From Rhododendron vialii (Eukaryota; Streptophyta; Magnoliopsida; Ericales; Ericaceae), in the NCBI RefSeq assembly GCF_030253575.1, contig NC_080562.1, positions 31,575,852 through 31,639,851 of the forward strand: a stretch of 64,000 bases of DNA. Direction: 5' to 3'. Below the pieces are notes generated by a model. That model was given only the letters and a program-made list of their open reading frames with translations. It ran no database searches and was not told the origin of the DNA. The position numbers were made by a program, and so were the translations under genes. Shown here piece after piece: positions 1 to 9,949 of this stretch (within the stretch, counting starts at the first letter, position 1; each line of letters begins with the position of its first letter).

Positions 1-173
1 GTTAGGGCCCAACCACACAAAGTTCATAACCTCAAGAAAGGGAAAAGACTTGCTCTTCTATTTACCCACTGCAAGATTTTCCAACCAGACAATGCTTGCT
101 GTCCGAACCAATGAGTAAGAAAATATTTCCTTTCTGTCTCTTGGTTTGCTTTCGTCTCTAGAGATCAATGGGA
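1..173. other. Left flank, nothing recognised
   Basis: This stretch lies before the target duplication of the first retrotransposon. It has no ORF of note. Together with the sequence from 3983 onward it is the original host sequence into which that element inserted. It could be an intron of the minus-strand gene whose first exon sits at 5994-6143, but nothing in it proves this. Confidence 0.4.
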
Positions 174-178
174 AGCTT

Positions 179-789
179 TGATGCGGTCCAGAAAAGGTGG
201 CCAACGGTATTTCGGTAATTTAACCATTATCCGGTTTTTAAGGGTTAGGATTGGCCATAGATCTACTTGGGATATTGCCTAGACATGGGCTGGATTCTTA
301 GGAGTGTCTTTTGGGTTTTAGTCAAGTCAAAATGTCTATTTAATTTTCTAGTCAAAGTCTTTAGAGTTAATTAGTTGATCAAAGAGTCATTAAGTTTTTC
401 CATGTCATTAATGTAGTCAAAGAGTCTATGTTCAATGTGTCTTTGGAAGTCTAAAGTTAGTTGAAGGTTATTTATGTTAGGAAGTTCTAGAGTCAAGTTG
501 AAATGGTTAATAAATAAGATTGTAAGCTTTATTGCAAATCATGATTGATTGAATGAAAATTTAGCTTTAAGCTTTTATGATTGTGTGATGCAATCTCATT
601 CTTTGGTGTGATGCTAAAGAGGCCTTAGGTGTGATGCCTTTGGTAACCTAGGTGTGAGGCCTAGATCTATCCTTCTCTTACTCTTCCCTCCTTAAAATAC
701 TGTTCACGTCTACTATTCACAGTCCTAAAAACAGCCCCTTTCCCTCGTCTTCGGTCATACTTAGCCCTATTCCAATCTGTCCTGCATCA
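179..789 (+). repeat. 5' LTR of first retrotransposon
   Basis: This 611-base LTR begins TGATGCGG and ends CTGCATCA. It matches 3368-3977 almost base for base. It contains repeated 'GTGTGATGC'-like words near 604-660. Confidence 0.93.
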
Positions 790-793
790 ATTT

Positions 794-805
794 TGGTATC
801 AGAGC
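794..805 (+). promoter_or_regulatory. Primer binding site (initiator tRNA-Met type)
   Basis: TGGTATCAGAGC lies four bases after the left LTR. It is the standard plant primer site complementary to the 3' end of initiator tRNA-Met. Confidence 0.9.
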
Positions 806-817
806 AAGTGTAGTATC

Positions 818-2005
818 ATGTCTACACGATCCGGAAGGCCGTTTAGAGGAAGATTAACTGATTTCCAGCGTGATGAGATTCTGTTAAAACTTGTGGAGCA
901 ATTGGATAATAATAATCTGCGCATCAGCACTTTGGAAGGCCAAAGAACTCAACCTAATGATGGTGAACAAGGAGGCGAACAAGGCGAAAACTCCGGGAAT
1001 AACAATCCTAATGAAAATGGTGAGAACCAAGGTGAGCGCACAGAAGAACAGCGTGCAGATTCCCTTCGAAGTCAGCAATTTAGGGCTGGCCAAGGTCAAG
1101 GAATGCGACAAAATTCCATGTCTGAATGGACCCATGATTTGTTACAGAGGAACCAACATGAGACCTATGATACAGCCGGAGATATCACTAAGAAGATTAA
1201 AATGGAGGTTCCAGATTTTGAAGGTAAGGTCAATCCTACTTTGTTTCATGATTGGCTTGCTTCTATTGAGGAGTACTTTGACTGGTATGATATGGCTGAC
1301 GATCGGCGAGTGAGATTTGCTAAGATGAAGCTTGTGGGATTAGCAAAAATCTGGTGGATGGGTGTTGAAGGTGATATTCGAAGGTTGGGGCAACCACCGA
1401 TTGGTACTTGGCAAGAGATGAAGGCTAAGTTGAGGGAAAAGTACATGCCATCAAATTACCATGAGAAGTTGTGTGAACAACTCATCGAGTTAAAGCAAAA
1501 CAACATGTCAGTGGCTGAATATATGCAGAAATTTGATGAGCTGAAGATGAGGAGTCAAGTGACAGAAGATTCAAGTCAAACTCTTGCCCAATTCAAGGCT
1601 GGTTTGAGGCCAGACATAAGGAGGGAACTGCTTTGCCAACCCTTGTACAGTCTCGAACATGCCTTCCAGGTTGCTTTGGATATGGAGGAGTATTTGAAAT
1701 ACCCAATTCCTAAAAAGTTTGGGTCTCAAGTTGGGGAAACTGCAGCTAAAGGTACAATGATGCAAGTCGTTTCCAGCCTAGTGTTTCTAAGCAAACTTCA
1801 GCCAATACGGCTGATCCAAAAGGCAAGAATCACGCAGCTAACAAAGGGGGAGGAAAGGACAACAGATGCTTTAAATGTGGTGAAACTGGTCATATGGCCT
1901 ATCAATGCCCGAAGAGGAACTTACTCATGGGAATGGAACAAGAAGCAGAATTTGACCAACAACATAATGACGACAATGATGATTCTTTTGATGTTGGGGT
2001 TCTAA
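818..2005 (+). CDS. gag polyprotein, N-terminal part (frameshifted before the zinc knuckle)
   Basis: This ORF opens just downstream of the primer site with MSTRSGRPFRGR. Residues about 130-290 carry the retrotransposon gag core, including WWMGVEGDI, 'TWQEMKAKLREKYMP' and 'LRPDIRRELLCQP', the Gypsy-type capsid pattern. The true frame is lost near 1755-1770. From there the native-looking Ser/Lys/Gly-rich linker and the CCHC knuckle continue one frame over, while this frame runs on to a chance stop at 2005. The product would act as the structural capsid of virus-like particles. A one-base indel is the simplest reading, but a programmed shift cannot be excluded because the element is otherwise young. 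Confidence 0.85.
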   Translation: MSTRSGRPFRGRLTDFQRDEILLKLVEQLDNNNLRISTLEGQRTQPNDGEQGGEQGENSGNNNPNENGENQGERTEEQRADSLRSQQFRAGQGQGMRQNSMSEWTHDLLQRNQHETYDTAGDITKKIKMEVPDFEGKVNPTLFHDWLASIEEYFDWYDMADDRRVRFAKMKLVGLAKIWWMGVEGDIRRLGQPPIGTWQEMKAKLREKYMPSNYHEKLCEQLIELKQNNMSVAEYMQKFDELKMRSQVTEDSSQTLAQFKAGLRPDIRRELLCQPLYSLEHAFQVALDMEEYLKYPIPKKFGSQVGETAAKGTMMQVVSSLVFLSKLQPIRLIQKARITQLTKGEERTTDALNVVKLVIWPINARRGTYSWEWNKKQNLTNNIMTTMMILLMLGF

Positions 2006-3471
2006 ATACAGATGACTTAGAAGAAGAGGAGGTGGACAATTCATTGATCTCTGTTGTTAGACGTATCCTTACAGCGCCTAAAGTTGAAAAGGAAGACTGG
2101 AAGCGTACTTCTATTTTTCAGATGCTGGTTCGCTGTGGAAACCAAGCCCGAAAGCTTATTATTGATGGTGGAAGTTGCATGAATGTTGTATCCGCAGCCA
2201 CAGTAGAGCGTCTTAAGCTTCCTGTTCAACCACATCCTCATCCATATAAGGTAGCTTGGATCGACAACACTTCCATTCCGGTAACTCAGCACTGCCTAGT
2301 TTCCTTCGCTTATGGTTCTTATAGTGATTCTATCTGGTGTGACGTAATTCCCATGAATATCACACATATCCTTCTTGGGAGACCATGGCTTTATGATAGA
2401 GATGTGCAACATTGTGGGAAAGAGAACACATATGCTTTCTCATTCAAAAACAAGGAGATTGTTCTGAAGCCAATGAATACAACTGAAATGGAAAAATACA
2501 AGGAAAAGAAGCCAAAGGATGTTGCTGAAAATAAGCCTATCACCAAGAAGTGTTTTCAAGCCGAGAGTATGGAACTGGGAGTTATATATGCCGTGGGGGT
2601 AAAAGAAGTATCAGAATCAGCTGCTGCATCAGCCACTGTATTACCATCAGAAGTGGCTGAGTTGCTGTCCCATTTTTCTAATGTTGCACCTAAAGAGCTC
2701 CCAAATGAATTACCTCCCATGCACAATGTCCAGCATGCAATAGATCCCATTCCAAGTTCGCAATTGACTAATCTTCCGATAATTCATTTCCGTCCCGACT
2801 CCAATGTCACGCCAATGGGATCATCTATTGAGTTTTCGCATATGAATTGCAAACAAGCAACACCAAATATTTCTCCTCGAGAGGATGAAGTGGAGAAAGT
2901 GATGGAGCTGGTTGCTGGAGAAATGAAGGAAATAATTGCTGGCCCAGAAACTGATACGCCTTTACAGATGTGTAAGTTGCTGCCAGAATCCTCTAGTACA
3001 GTGCCAAAAGAGTTTCCCGTTGAGCTTCAATTGGTTAATCAGGTGAATTCAAGCAACCAAGGGAAGTCGAAAGGTGCACCAGCCGTTGATGTAATTAAAA
3101 AAGAGTTCAATGTCAAATTACACGAAAGTAATGTCACCACAAGAGAGGTGGGGCCAACCATTGACTTTGTCATTCCTGACAAGTTCAAGGATCCACATGT
3201 GGAGTCAAAAGCGTCATTGTCTTCCTTTTTGTTTGAAACGAAAAAGGGTTGGCCTCAACTTCAAGCTTTTCATACCAAGATGCGGTTGCAAATATGGAGG
3301 AGTTCATGGAGTCTTATACTCCAATACTTTAAAACTCGAGGACGAGTTTTCTCTAACCAGGGGAGAATGATGCGGTCCAGAAAAGGTGGCCAACGGTATT
3401 TCGGTAATTTAACCATTATCCGGTTTTTAAGGGTTAGGATTGGCCATAGATCTACTTGGGATATTGCCTAG
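1894..3471 (+). CDS. Zinc knuckle and retropepsin-like protease region of the same element
   Basis: The frame is open from about 1750, although its first ATG is at 1894. It carries a CCHC knuckle at 1867-1908 (C-F-K-C-G-E-T-G-H-M-A-Y-Q-C), an acidic spacer, then an aspartic-protease-like fold with LIIDGGSCMNVVS where DSG/DTG is usual, and ILLGRPWLYDRDV as the C-terminal protease signature. From about residue 200 the protein is low-complexity and matches no polymerase domain. The stop falls inside the 3' LTR. The DGG triad suggests weak or absent protease activity. The segment before 3360 looks like a joined remnant where the RT, RNase H and integrase genes were lost. Confidence 0.8.
   Translation: MAYQCPKRNLLMGMEQEAEFDQQHNDDNDDSFDVGVLNTDDLEEEEVDNSLISVVRRILTAPKVEKEDWKRTSIFQMLVRCGNQARKLIIDGGSCMNVVSAATVERLKLPVQPHPHPYKVAWIDNTSIPVTQHCLVSFAYGSYSDSIWCDVIPMNITHILLGRPWLYDRDVQHCGKENTYAFSFKNKEIVLKPMNTTEMEKYKEKKPKDVAENKPITKKCFQAESMELGVIYAVGVKEVSESAAASATVLPSEVAELLSHFSNVAPKELPNELPPMHNVQHAIDPIPSSQLTNLPIIHFRPDSNVTPMGSSIEFSHMNCKQATPNISPREDEVEKVMELVAGEMKEIIAGPETDTPLQMCKLLPESSSTVPKEFPVELQLVNQVNSSNQGKSKGAPAVDVIKKEFNVKLHESNVTTREVGPTIDFVIPDKFKDPHVESKASLSSFLFETKKGWPQLQAFHTKMRLQIWRSSWSLILQYFKTRGRVFSNQGRMMRSRKGGQRYFGNLTIIRFLRVRIGHRSTWDIA
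3359..3367 (+). promoter_or_regulatory. Polypurine tract
   Basis: AGGGGAGAA sits immediately before the 3' LTR, the expected position of the plus-strand primer. Confidence 0.75.
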
Positions 3472-3977
3472 ACATGGGCTGGATTCTTAGGAGTGTCTTT
3501 TGGGTTTTAGTCAAGTCAAAATGTCTATTTAATTTTCTAGTCAAAGTCTTTAGAGTTAATTAGTTGATCAAAGAGTCATTAAGTTTTTCCATGTCATTAA
3601 TGTAGTCAAAGAGTCTATGTTCAATGTGTCTTTGGAAGTCTAAAGTTAGTTGAAGGTTATTTATGTTAGGAAGTTCTAGAGTCAAGTTGAAATGGTTATA
3701 AATAAGATTGTAAGCCTTATGGCAAATCATGATTGATTGAATGAAAATTTAGCTTTAAGCTTTTATGATTGTGTGATGCAATCTCATTCTTTGGTGTGAT
3801 GCTAAAGAGGCCTTAGGTGTGATGCCTTTGGTAACCTAGGTGTGAGGCCTAGATCTATCCTTCTCTTACTCTTCCCTCCTTAAAATACTGTTCACGTCTA
3901 CTATTCACAGTCCTAAAAACAGCCCCTTTCCCTCGTCTTCGGTCATACTTAGCCCTATTCCAATCTGTCCTGCATCA
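3368..3977 (+). repeat. 3' LTR of first retrotransposon
   Basis: It is a near-identical copy of 179-789, ending GCATCA and followed by the AGCTT target duplication. Confidence 0.93.
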
Positions 3978-3982
3978 AGCTT

Positions 3983-5993
3983 ACTGAAACTTCTCCTTTA
4001 ACTACCGGTTCTAATCAACCAATCATGGTAATACTCGTTTGAGAAGAAAAGAGATACGTATGACAACAAATATCCTCTTCAAGAACTTGCACTGCACATC
4101 AACCACTCTCTAAAGTGTGCATTCATTTTAAGGAAATTAAAATGTACAAGACTGCAACAAACTCTAAGGTTACTTTATCGTACTAACTCAAACCATTCTT
4201 GAGATCCATGTCAATGTACCTATACTCAAACAAAGCCAGCTTCAGCAAAAAGCTCATGTCCTCCCAAGGGTTTTTCATTATCCTACTATAGCTTCTGAAT
4301 AATTTCTGCGTAAACTGCTTCCACCTGGATCATCTCTCCTCCCAGCCATGCATATTGAACATACGGACAATGTCCTAATCTTTTCCCAATAATTAGCACA
4401 TTCTTTGCATCATGTAAACACCTACCATCTTGTTTTTTAGTATTCCACAACCTGTCAGATCTCCAACATCACTGTGTCTTTAATCCCCCCCCCCCAAAAA
4501 AAAAACGACAAAACTTCTTTGAGTTAGTGCAATGAGCAATGTTAGACTCCCTTTGTCCCACAACTTAGTCCCTCTTTGAGAATCCAATTATGTATGTAGA
4601 CATTCACTATTCTTCAAAGAGTACAAGTTTTCAAAATGGCCCTTTGTTTCCAAAATAAGGTGCTGTTACTCCACTTCAAAAGAACAAGGGCAACAGAGGA
4701 GATTGATCACCAAATTCCCTATGAGTTATTGAAATGAAATGTATTATAGGACATCCAAACATGGATTAGTGTAACAAATTACAGGACGGAGGGAGCATAT
4801 CTAGGTTTTAATAACCATCATTTCATATCCTGGGAACATGTCAATATATCTCCTTAGCTATTTCCTTTATGTTTATTTGCAAACAACGAACCATTCATGA
4901 GTATTAAGATAGATGGTACCATTTGCAGGAACATGTCAAGAAATTATGAATAGTAAGTTAATGTGTGATGGAAACCATCACACGCATCTAAAGAAGCTAC
5001 ATTGCGTGAATCATGAACTGATATAAACCAGATCGGAAACTGTCGGATCAGATTACAACAGTCAACATGCATATCTGAACTTCTAAAGATGTCTAGCACG
5101 AGAGATTTTATAGACTAGCCCAACAACTAAAACTCATCTATAAAGAAGATAAAATGACAAATAGCCAGTCGTCAAATTAGTAACTAGCTAACCTAGTAGT
5201 ACCAGCAAGTACTTTCGGTGTACAGGCAACAAATCCAACAAAACTGACCTATAAACCAGTATTCACTACCTTTACACGGCGTCGGTATATGGTATACTCT
5301 AAGCCTATGTTTTGGATGCCCGTAACTTTGGATGGAATGGAATCAGATTACTTAGAATCTAATATCTAAAGGCTACCACATTAATATGTCATCCAATAAA
5401 CATTATATCATAAATGAAGTAGGCTTCAACATGGCTTTTCCAGTCAATCACGGGGCGAGTGACAATCATATTACTAGTTATATTGGTGATGTGGTTCGAC
5501 GTCATTGCACATGCAGGAATCACAGAACTTTGGATCACGTTTGACATTTCCATTCTCTCTCAATATTTCTACCATCCTTACTTAGCCTACACCTAATCTA
5601 TACGATATAGTATTAAACGGTTGTTTCCGCCAGAAACCCTTGAGTGTGACTAGTGGCCTAACCTAACAGTTGAAAATACACTTGAACTTTTATAAAATCC
5701 AATTTTGCCCAACAATTAGATAACTTAGGGATCAATCAAATCTTTTTACCTTTCTATCTCGATGTACATATATCCGGTAACAACATATATCCTTGAAATC
5801 TTTCTTTTTTTCATTATTTTTAATTGTTTGGCGAGGGCTCATGCTAGTTTTGATTGAATGGAGGGTGACAAACATATTTTCATTTCCTGCATTTTTTATT
5901 TTTTTTTTGATAAGCAATTTCCTGCATTTTCTCGGCAACCAAACAGAGTGCAAAAATTGAACTGGAAAGAAACAAGAAGAAACAGATAATTAC
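3983..5993 (-). other. Non-coding stretch, probably intron 1 of the GAUT-like gene
   Basis: This AT-rich stretch has no long ORF on either strand. It includes a poly-C/poly-A run near 4487-4504. It follows a clean splice donor on the minus strand (GTAATT from 5993), so at least its right part should be intronic. I could not find the acceptor or second exon of a GAUT gene here. The rest of the gene may lie beyond the left edge, or the gene may be broken. Confidence 0.45.
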
Positions 5994-6143
5994 CTTGATC
6001 AACGCCGATCCCGATTCCGGCAGGCTCTCTCTGCTCAATAGGACAATGAGCAACAAAACCGCCAGTCCACAAAGCGTCAACCAAAACACGTTCGAGAACC
6101 TCCGCCGCACTGGCCGCCGAAAATCCGATGGTCTCCGCCTCAT
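5994..6143 (-). CDS. Exon 1 of a GAUT10/11-like galacturonosyltransferase (partial)
   Basis: This exon encodes 50 residues starting MRRRPSDFRRPVRRR and then a single hydrophobic anchor, 'FWLTLCGLAVLLLIVLL', ending at a consensus donor AAG|GTAATT in phase 0. The basic N-terminus followed at once by a signal anchor is the start of plant GAUT10/11-type proteins. These are type II Golgi glycosyltransferases (family GT8) of pectin synthesis. Only this exon is visible, and the catalytic domain is not in the window. The 5' leader upstream on the minus strand is CT-rich and contains AAAACCCTAG, typical of plant leaders. The family call rests on remembered similarity of a short N-terminus, so the gene's integrity is unknown. 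Confidence 0.6.
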
Positions 6144-6330
6144 TTTCCTTCAAATCAACATTCCAATCTCGCACCACCTACAGTTCAAGTTTTTTTTTTT
6201 TTTAAATTTTGGATGGCTTGAATTGAACGACTAGGGTTTTGAAGAGTAAGCTGTGTGGTAGCAGTGTCAAGTTGTCAACTGCAAGTTTGTGTCATTGTGT
6301 GTGTCTGTGAGTGAGAGAGAGATATCTAGC
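6144..6330 (-). promoter_or_regulatory. 5' leader of the GAUT-like gene
   Basis: Read on the minus strand this holds a CT dinucleotide run, a telo-box-like AAAACCCTAG and a poly-A run just before the start codon. These are common in plant leaders. I cannot fix the transcription start. Confidence 0.4.
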
Positions 6331-6780
6331 GGCTTGTTTCAACACTATGGTTAGACCGGCCGACAGTTTTAGTGGAGCAGGATACGAGCGGTCTGGGTCT
6401 CCGGTCAAACCGCGGAGCGAACACGGAGAAGGGAAGACCTTGGGGACTGTTTGGCAGTTCCATTTATTTGTTTCCAAAATTTTCAGGTGTCATAGAGTAT
6501 TCAGTAATTCAGTTGTCATATCGTATTCAATAATTCAGTTCTTCATGCTGCGTTCTTGTAAATTTATTTATCTAAAACTTATGTCAATATAATTGTTTGT
6601 TAATACTTTCTTTCGTCTCTAGTGAATTTTTTTTTGTTTTTGGTCATAATTTTTACTTTTTAGACTCTTCTCGTCGGGACAAATGTTTAATTAAAAAATA
6701 ATAATGCAAGTCCAACAAAAATTCAAATAAATGTGAATAAAATACACAAAACAACGGAAAAATTTAAGTTTGGCAGTTCC

Positions 6781-6999
6781 CTCTATGAGAAAATCTTTTT
6801 CACGGCTCCACCGAGAATAGTCGTTTACGATGCTAATTGCGGCCGTTTAAAAGTGCTTTGAACGGTCTGAATGTTAATGAAACTTTTTCGAAGAAAAGTG
6901 AAACTCTTTTCCAAAAAAAGTTTCATTTAAATCCAGACCGTCCATAGCCGAAACGTACGGCCAAGATCGCGCAAAGCCGTAAATAAGTTTCTCTCTCCC
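6781..6999. mobile_element. Foldback MITE inserted in a duplicated segment
   Basis: The short segment 6451-6535 recurs at 6770-7045, but in the second copy it is interrupted after TTTGGCAGTTCC by about 219 bases and resumes with TTTATTTGTTTCC. The interrupting piece folds back on itself around 6895: GTTAATGAAACTTTTT on one side, AAAAAAAGTTTCATTTAAA on the other. The first copy therefore serves as the empty site. The arms are imperfect and the target duplication is unclear. Confidence 0.55.
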
Positions 7000-7045
7000 T
7001 TTATTTGTTTCCAAAATTTTCAGATGTCATATCGTATTCAATAAT

Positions 7046-7912
7046 AATAATTACAGTAAGTTCTTTATTAGTACTCCTAAATAAATTAATGACATGTTCT
7101 GTTTGTCAAATGACCAATTGCCGGCACAATATGTTGCACTAGTTAAGATCTCGGAAATTTTATTTTTATGAAAATACGTTGCGTGCGAGTGCAGAATGTA
7201 TTTTTTATTAATCAATCATCCGTGTAAATCGTTTTGGTATAATTAATTAATGAAAAAATTAACAAGTCGAATTTCCATTCGAACTTTTGCGTGGATTTTT
7301 ATGCTAACTAACTACTCTTTCAAAATACTATTGAATATCTAGTTGTGCATAATCATAGTTTGACTTCTATATTTGAGTAAAATTGGAGAAGGATATTATA
7401 TCTTTCATTGAGCATGGTACAAACGTGGCTTTAAAATCCTCAACGACAACTTTTTTTACCAACAAGATTAACCCAGTTATATTAATACGAAAATAAAATA
7501 CAACAAAAACGACGAAACAAATTACAAAAAAATAAATAAAGAAAAGCCGTGTAAAGCTAGACGTCGGAGCCGGATCCATCAGTCACACTCGTGAACGTGG
7601 ATGGAGTGGCCAAACAAGACCCGCACCAACCTAGAACTCCAACCAACTTGAGCTAGACTCGCAACCAACTTGAGCTTATTCTCGCCCCCAGCTGAAGGAT
7701 CATTCCTGATGGACAATTGATTCAATTACTGTCAGTTACCGCTCTCAAATCTCTTCTAACGAAAATTGCCCTATCAATTCTATATGAAAAATATACACTA
7801 GTCTCATGAACCCATGGAAGTATGTAGACTTGATTTTGTTCCTTATATATTTACAAAGGAAACATAGAAAAATTTAATTAAGAAAGTAGCTACCCATAAG
7901 ATTTGAAATAGA
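7046..7912. other. AT-rich spacer
   Basis: No gene is recognised here. A 70-codon minus-strand ORF at 7367-7579 has a hydrophobic stretch but no recognisable family, and is probably chance. Confidence 0.4.
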
Positions 7913-7941
7913 GATTAAATTGTACACGGAGGGTCCGTGTA

Positions 7942-8072
7942 CAATTCAAATTCCTCCTAACCAATAAAAACAAGACATCTCAGTCAAAAGGGGGGCAACC
8001 CACCTTTATCCAATCCAAATTCCTCCCAACCAATAAAAACAAGACATCTCAGCCAAAAGTGGGGGCAACCCA
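7942..8072 (+). repeat. Tandem duplication within the left arm
   Basis: The phrase 'AACCAATAAAAACAAGAC' through 'CAACCCACCTTTATC' occurs twice in a row with a period of about 65 bases. The right arm (12215-12335) has it once, so the doubling happened after the arms formed. Confidence 0.75.
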
Positions 8073-8280
8073 CCTTTATCTTAACCCTCCAACTAAACTA
8101 TGGTTAGACATTAGTTACTATGGAAACCAATAGACAACATAGAGGGAAAAGGGGATCAATACCCAAAGCAAATTGCTTTACTCCACCCCCCACCAAATAC
8201 CTCAACCCATTTTTTCTTATTTCTTTATTTATTTAATAATTTTTATATCTTTTTTCTCTTTTATTTATTCAATATTATTT

Positions 8281-9130
8281 AAGTGTTCCGATTTTCAATT
8301 GGGTTGAATCGGTGCAAAAATCTTATTTTTTTTATCATTTTATCTTCAATAGTCATAATGAATTTTTGGCTTTAAGGCCTTTCAACAAGAACTCTAAGGC
8401 TTCTTATTTAGTTTCAGGTCTCTCTTAGAGTGTTCATCGAAAGGTCTTAGAGCCAAAAATTAATTATGACCATTTAGGATGAAATGATTAAAAAAATAAT
8501 ATCTTCGCACCGATTCAGACGAACTGAAAATTGGAACATTTATTTTTTTACACCGTTCATATATTAAAAAATATAGTTAAAAAAATGAGTGTTTCAATTT
8601 TCAATCTGTTTGAACCAATGTAAAAATCCTATTTTTTAATCATTTTATATTAAATGGTCATAATAGATTTTTGACTCTAAGGCCTTTCAATAGGCATTAT
8701 ATTTAGTTTCAGGGCTCTCTTAGGATGCCTATTGAAAGCCCTTAAAATCAAAAATCTATTATGACCATCTAATATAAAATGGTTAGAAAAATATGATTTT
8801 TACATTGGTTCAAACAGATTGAAAATTGAAACACTTAATTGTTTAACTATATTTTTTAATATATAAACTGTGTAAAAAAAAGTATTCCAATTTTTAATTC
8901 ATTTGAATCGGTGCAAAGATTTTATTTTTCTCATCATTTCATCATAAATGGTCGTAATGAATTTTTGGCTTTAAGGCCTTTCAATGAGCACCCTAAGAGA
9001 GACCTGAAACTAAATAAGGAGGCTTAGAGTTCTCATTAAAAGATCTTAGAGCCAAAAATTCACTATGACTATTGAAGATAAAAAAATAAAATCTTTGTAC
9101 CGATTCAACCGGATTGAAAATCGAAACACT
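8281..9130. repeat. Three consecutive hairpin units, set A
   Basis: Three units of about 250-270 bases (near 8281-8552, 8589-8842, 8882-9130) each form an inverted repeat. For example 'GATTTTCAATTGGGTTGAAT' at the left of unit 1 pairs with 'ATTCAGACGAACTGAAAATT' at its right. All share the internal words GGCCTTTCAA and TTTAGTTTCAG. None has coding capacity. Confidence 0.75.
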
Positions 9131-9290
9131 TGAATAATAATAAATAAGATATGTAGTAAAAATTATTAAGTAAATTAAAAAAATAAGAGAAAATGGGATT
9201 GGGGTATTTCTGGGTGCAGGTTGTCGGGGAAAAAGTAAATTTTTTGGGTATTGGTCCCCTTTTCCTGCTGTTTTGTATACTGGTTTGCAT

Positions 9291-9945
9291 AGTGTGGGCA
9301 CACGCTCCAAAATTTTCAATTTTGTTATTTTAAATCGGGTGCGGCCCTCTTTGAAAAGCACGGCGAAACGCTTCGATTCAGAGTCGCCACTCGGATTTTA
9401 GCTGTGAAAAAAAAAACACCCAAGGATCCGAACTCGAAAACGTTTGCTACGTTTGTTTGATTTTGAAAAGGCATAGACTGGACCGTCGTCACCTTCGATA
9501 TCTGAGGTTCGGGAGCCAAGTTACGAGAGGGGAAGGGTTTTATGGCACCCCTATCGCCCAATCCGGAGATCGGTCTCTACTCGGGCATTTTATAAAACTT
9601 TTACATTTTTCTCTCATTGATCATTTTTTTAGCCAATTAAAGCAGGGGAACAGTTAATGGGGATTAAAACTGTGACAAGTTGCAGTTATATTACAAAAAT
9701 GCTTATGGAGATGATTTGCTTCCAATAATGAATATAGATTGAGAACAAACATCGAGAGCATTTTGAAAATGTTGGAGTACGCTGTTTCTCGGGGAAGTGA
9801 GCAAACATCACACCAGTATGCACTGGCCAAGCCACCGCATGCTGATACAATCTGCGCACGCCACTAAATAACTGGCGTACTTCAACTATCTGGTCTCACA
9901 ATCTTTGTTTGCAACCCTCTGAGCTCTGGAAAGGACCAGGACAAA
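9291..9945 (-). mobile_element. Ogre/Tat-type LTR 3' end with tRNA-Arg-type primer site (fragment)
   Basis: On the minus strand, TGGCGACTC at 9389-9381 is a primer site of the tRNA-Arg kind used by Ogre/Tat Gypsy elements. It is preceded by a 3' LTR end with the pattern 'CTTGGCTCCCGAACCTCAG' and followed by CGAAGCGTTTCGCCGTGC. No gag or pol follows. The fragment sits between the host arms of the foldback element, with CTATG/CTACG at its two outer junctions as a likely degenerate target duplication. Confidence 0.6.
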
Positions 9946-9949
9946 CCAC

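Larger units (their letters stand above)
179..3977 (+). mobile_element. Young gag-protease-only LTR retrotransposon (TR-GAG-like, Gypsy-derived)
   Basis: Two near-identical direct repeats (179-789 and 3368-3977) start TGATGC and end GCATCA, and are flanked by a perfect 5-bp target duplication AGCTT (174-178 and 3978-3982). A primer binding site of the initiator-tRNA-Met type follows the left LTR and a purine tract precedes the right LTR. The interior encodes gag, a CCHC knuckle and an aspartic-protease-like domain, but no reverse transcriptase, RNase H or integrase. By eye the LTRs differ by about two substitutions and a 1-base indel in 610 bases, so insertion was recent. With no polymerase of its own, it must have been moved by enzymes supplied in trans (inference). 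Confidence 0.93.

Noticed and set aside
4183..4327. Minus-strand open stretch ending MDLKNGLS with WEDMSFLLKLALFEYRY
   Set aside because: It looks protein-like, but the frame is closed upstream by TGA, the acceptor is uncertain and I recognise no family; too weak to annotate as an exon.
5896..6177. 93-codon minus-strand ORF overlapping the GAUT-like exon in another frame
   Set aside because: The MRRRPSDF frame has the expected basic N-terminus, membrane anchor and a phase-0 donor; this one reads into the intron.
7367..7579. Minus-strand ORF with a hydrophobic segment
   Set aside because: There are no homologous words, no leader or splice context, and the setting is AT-rich.
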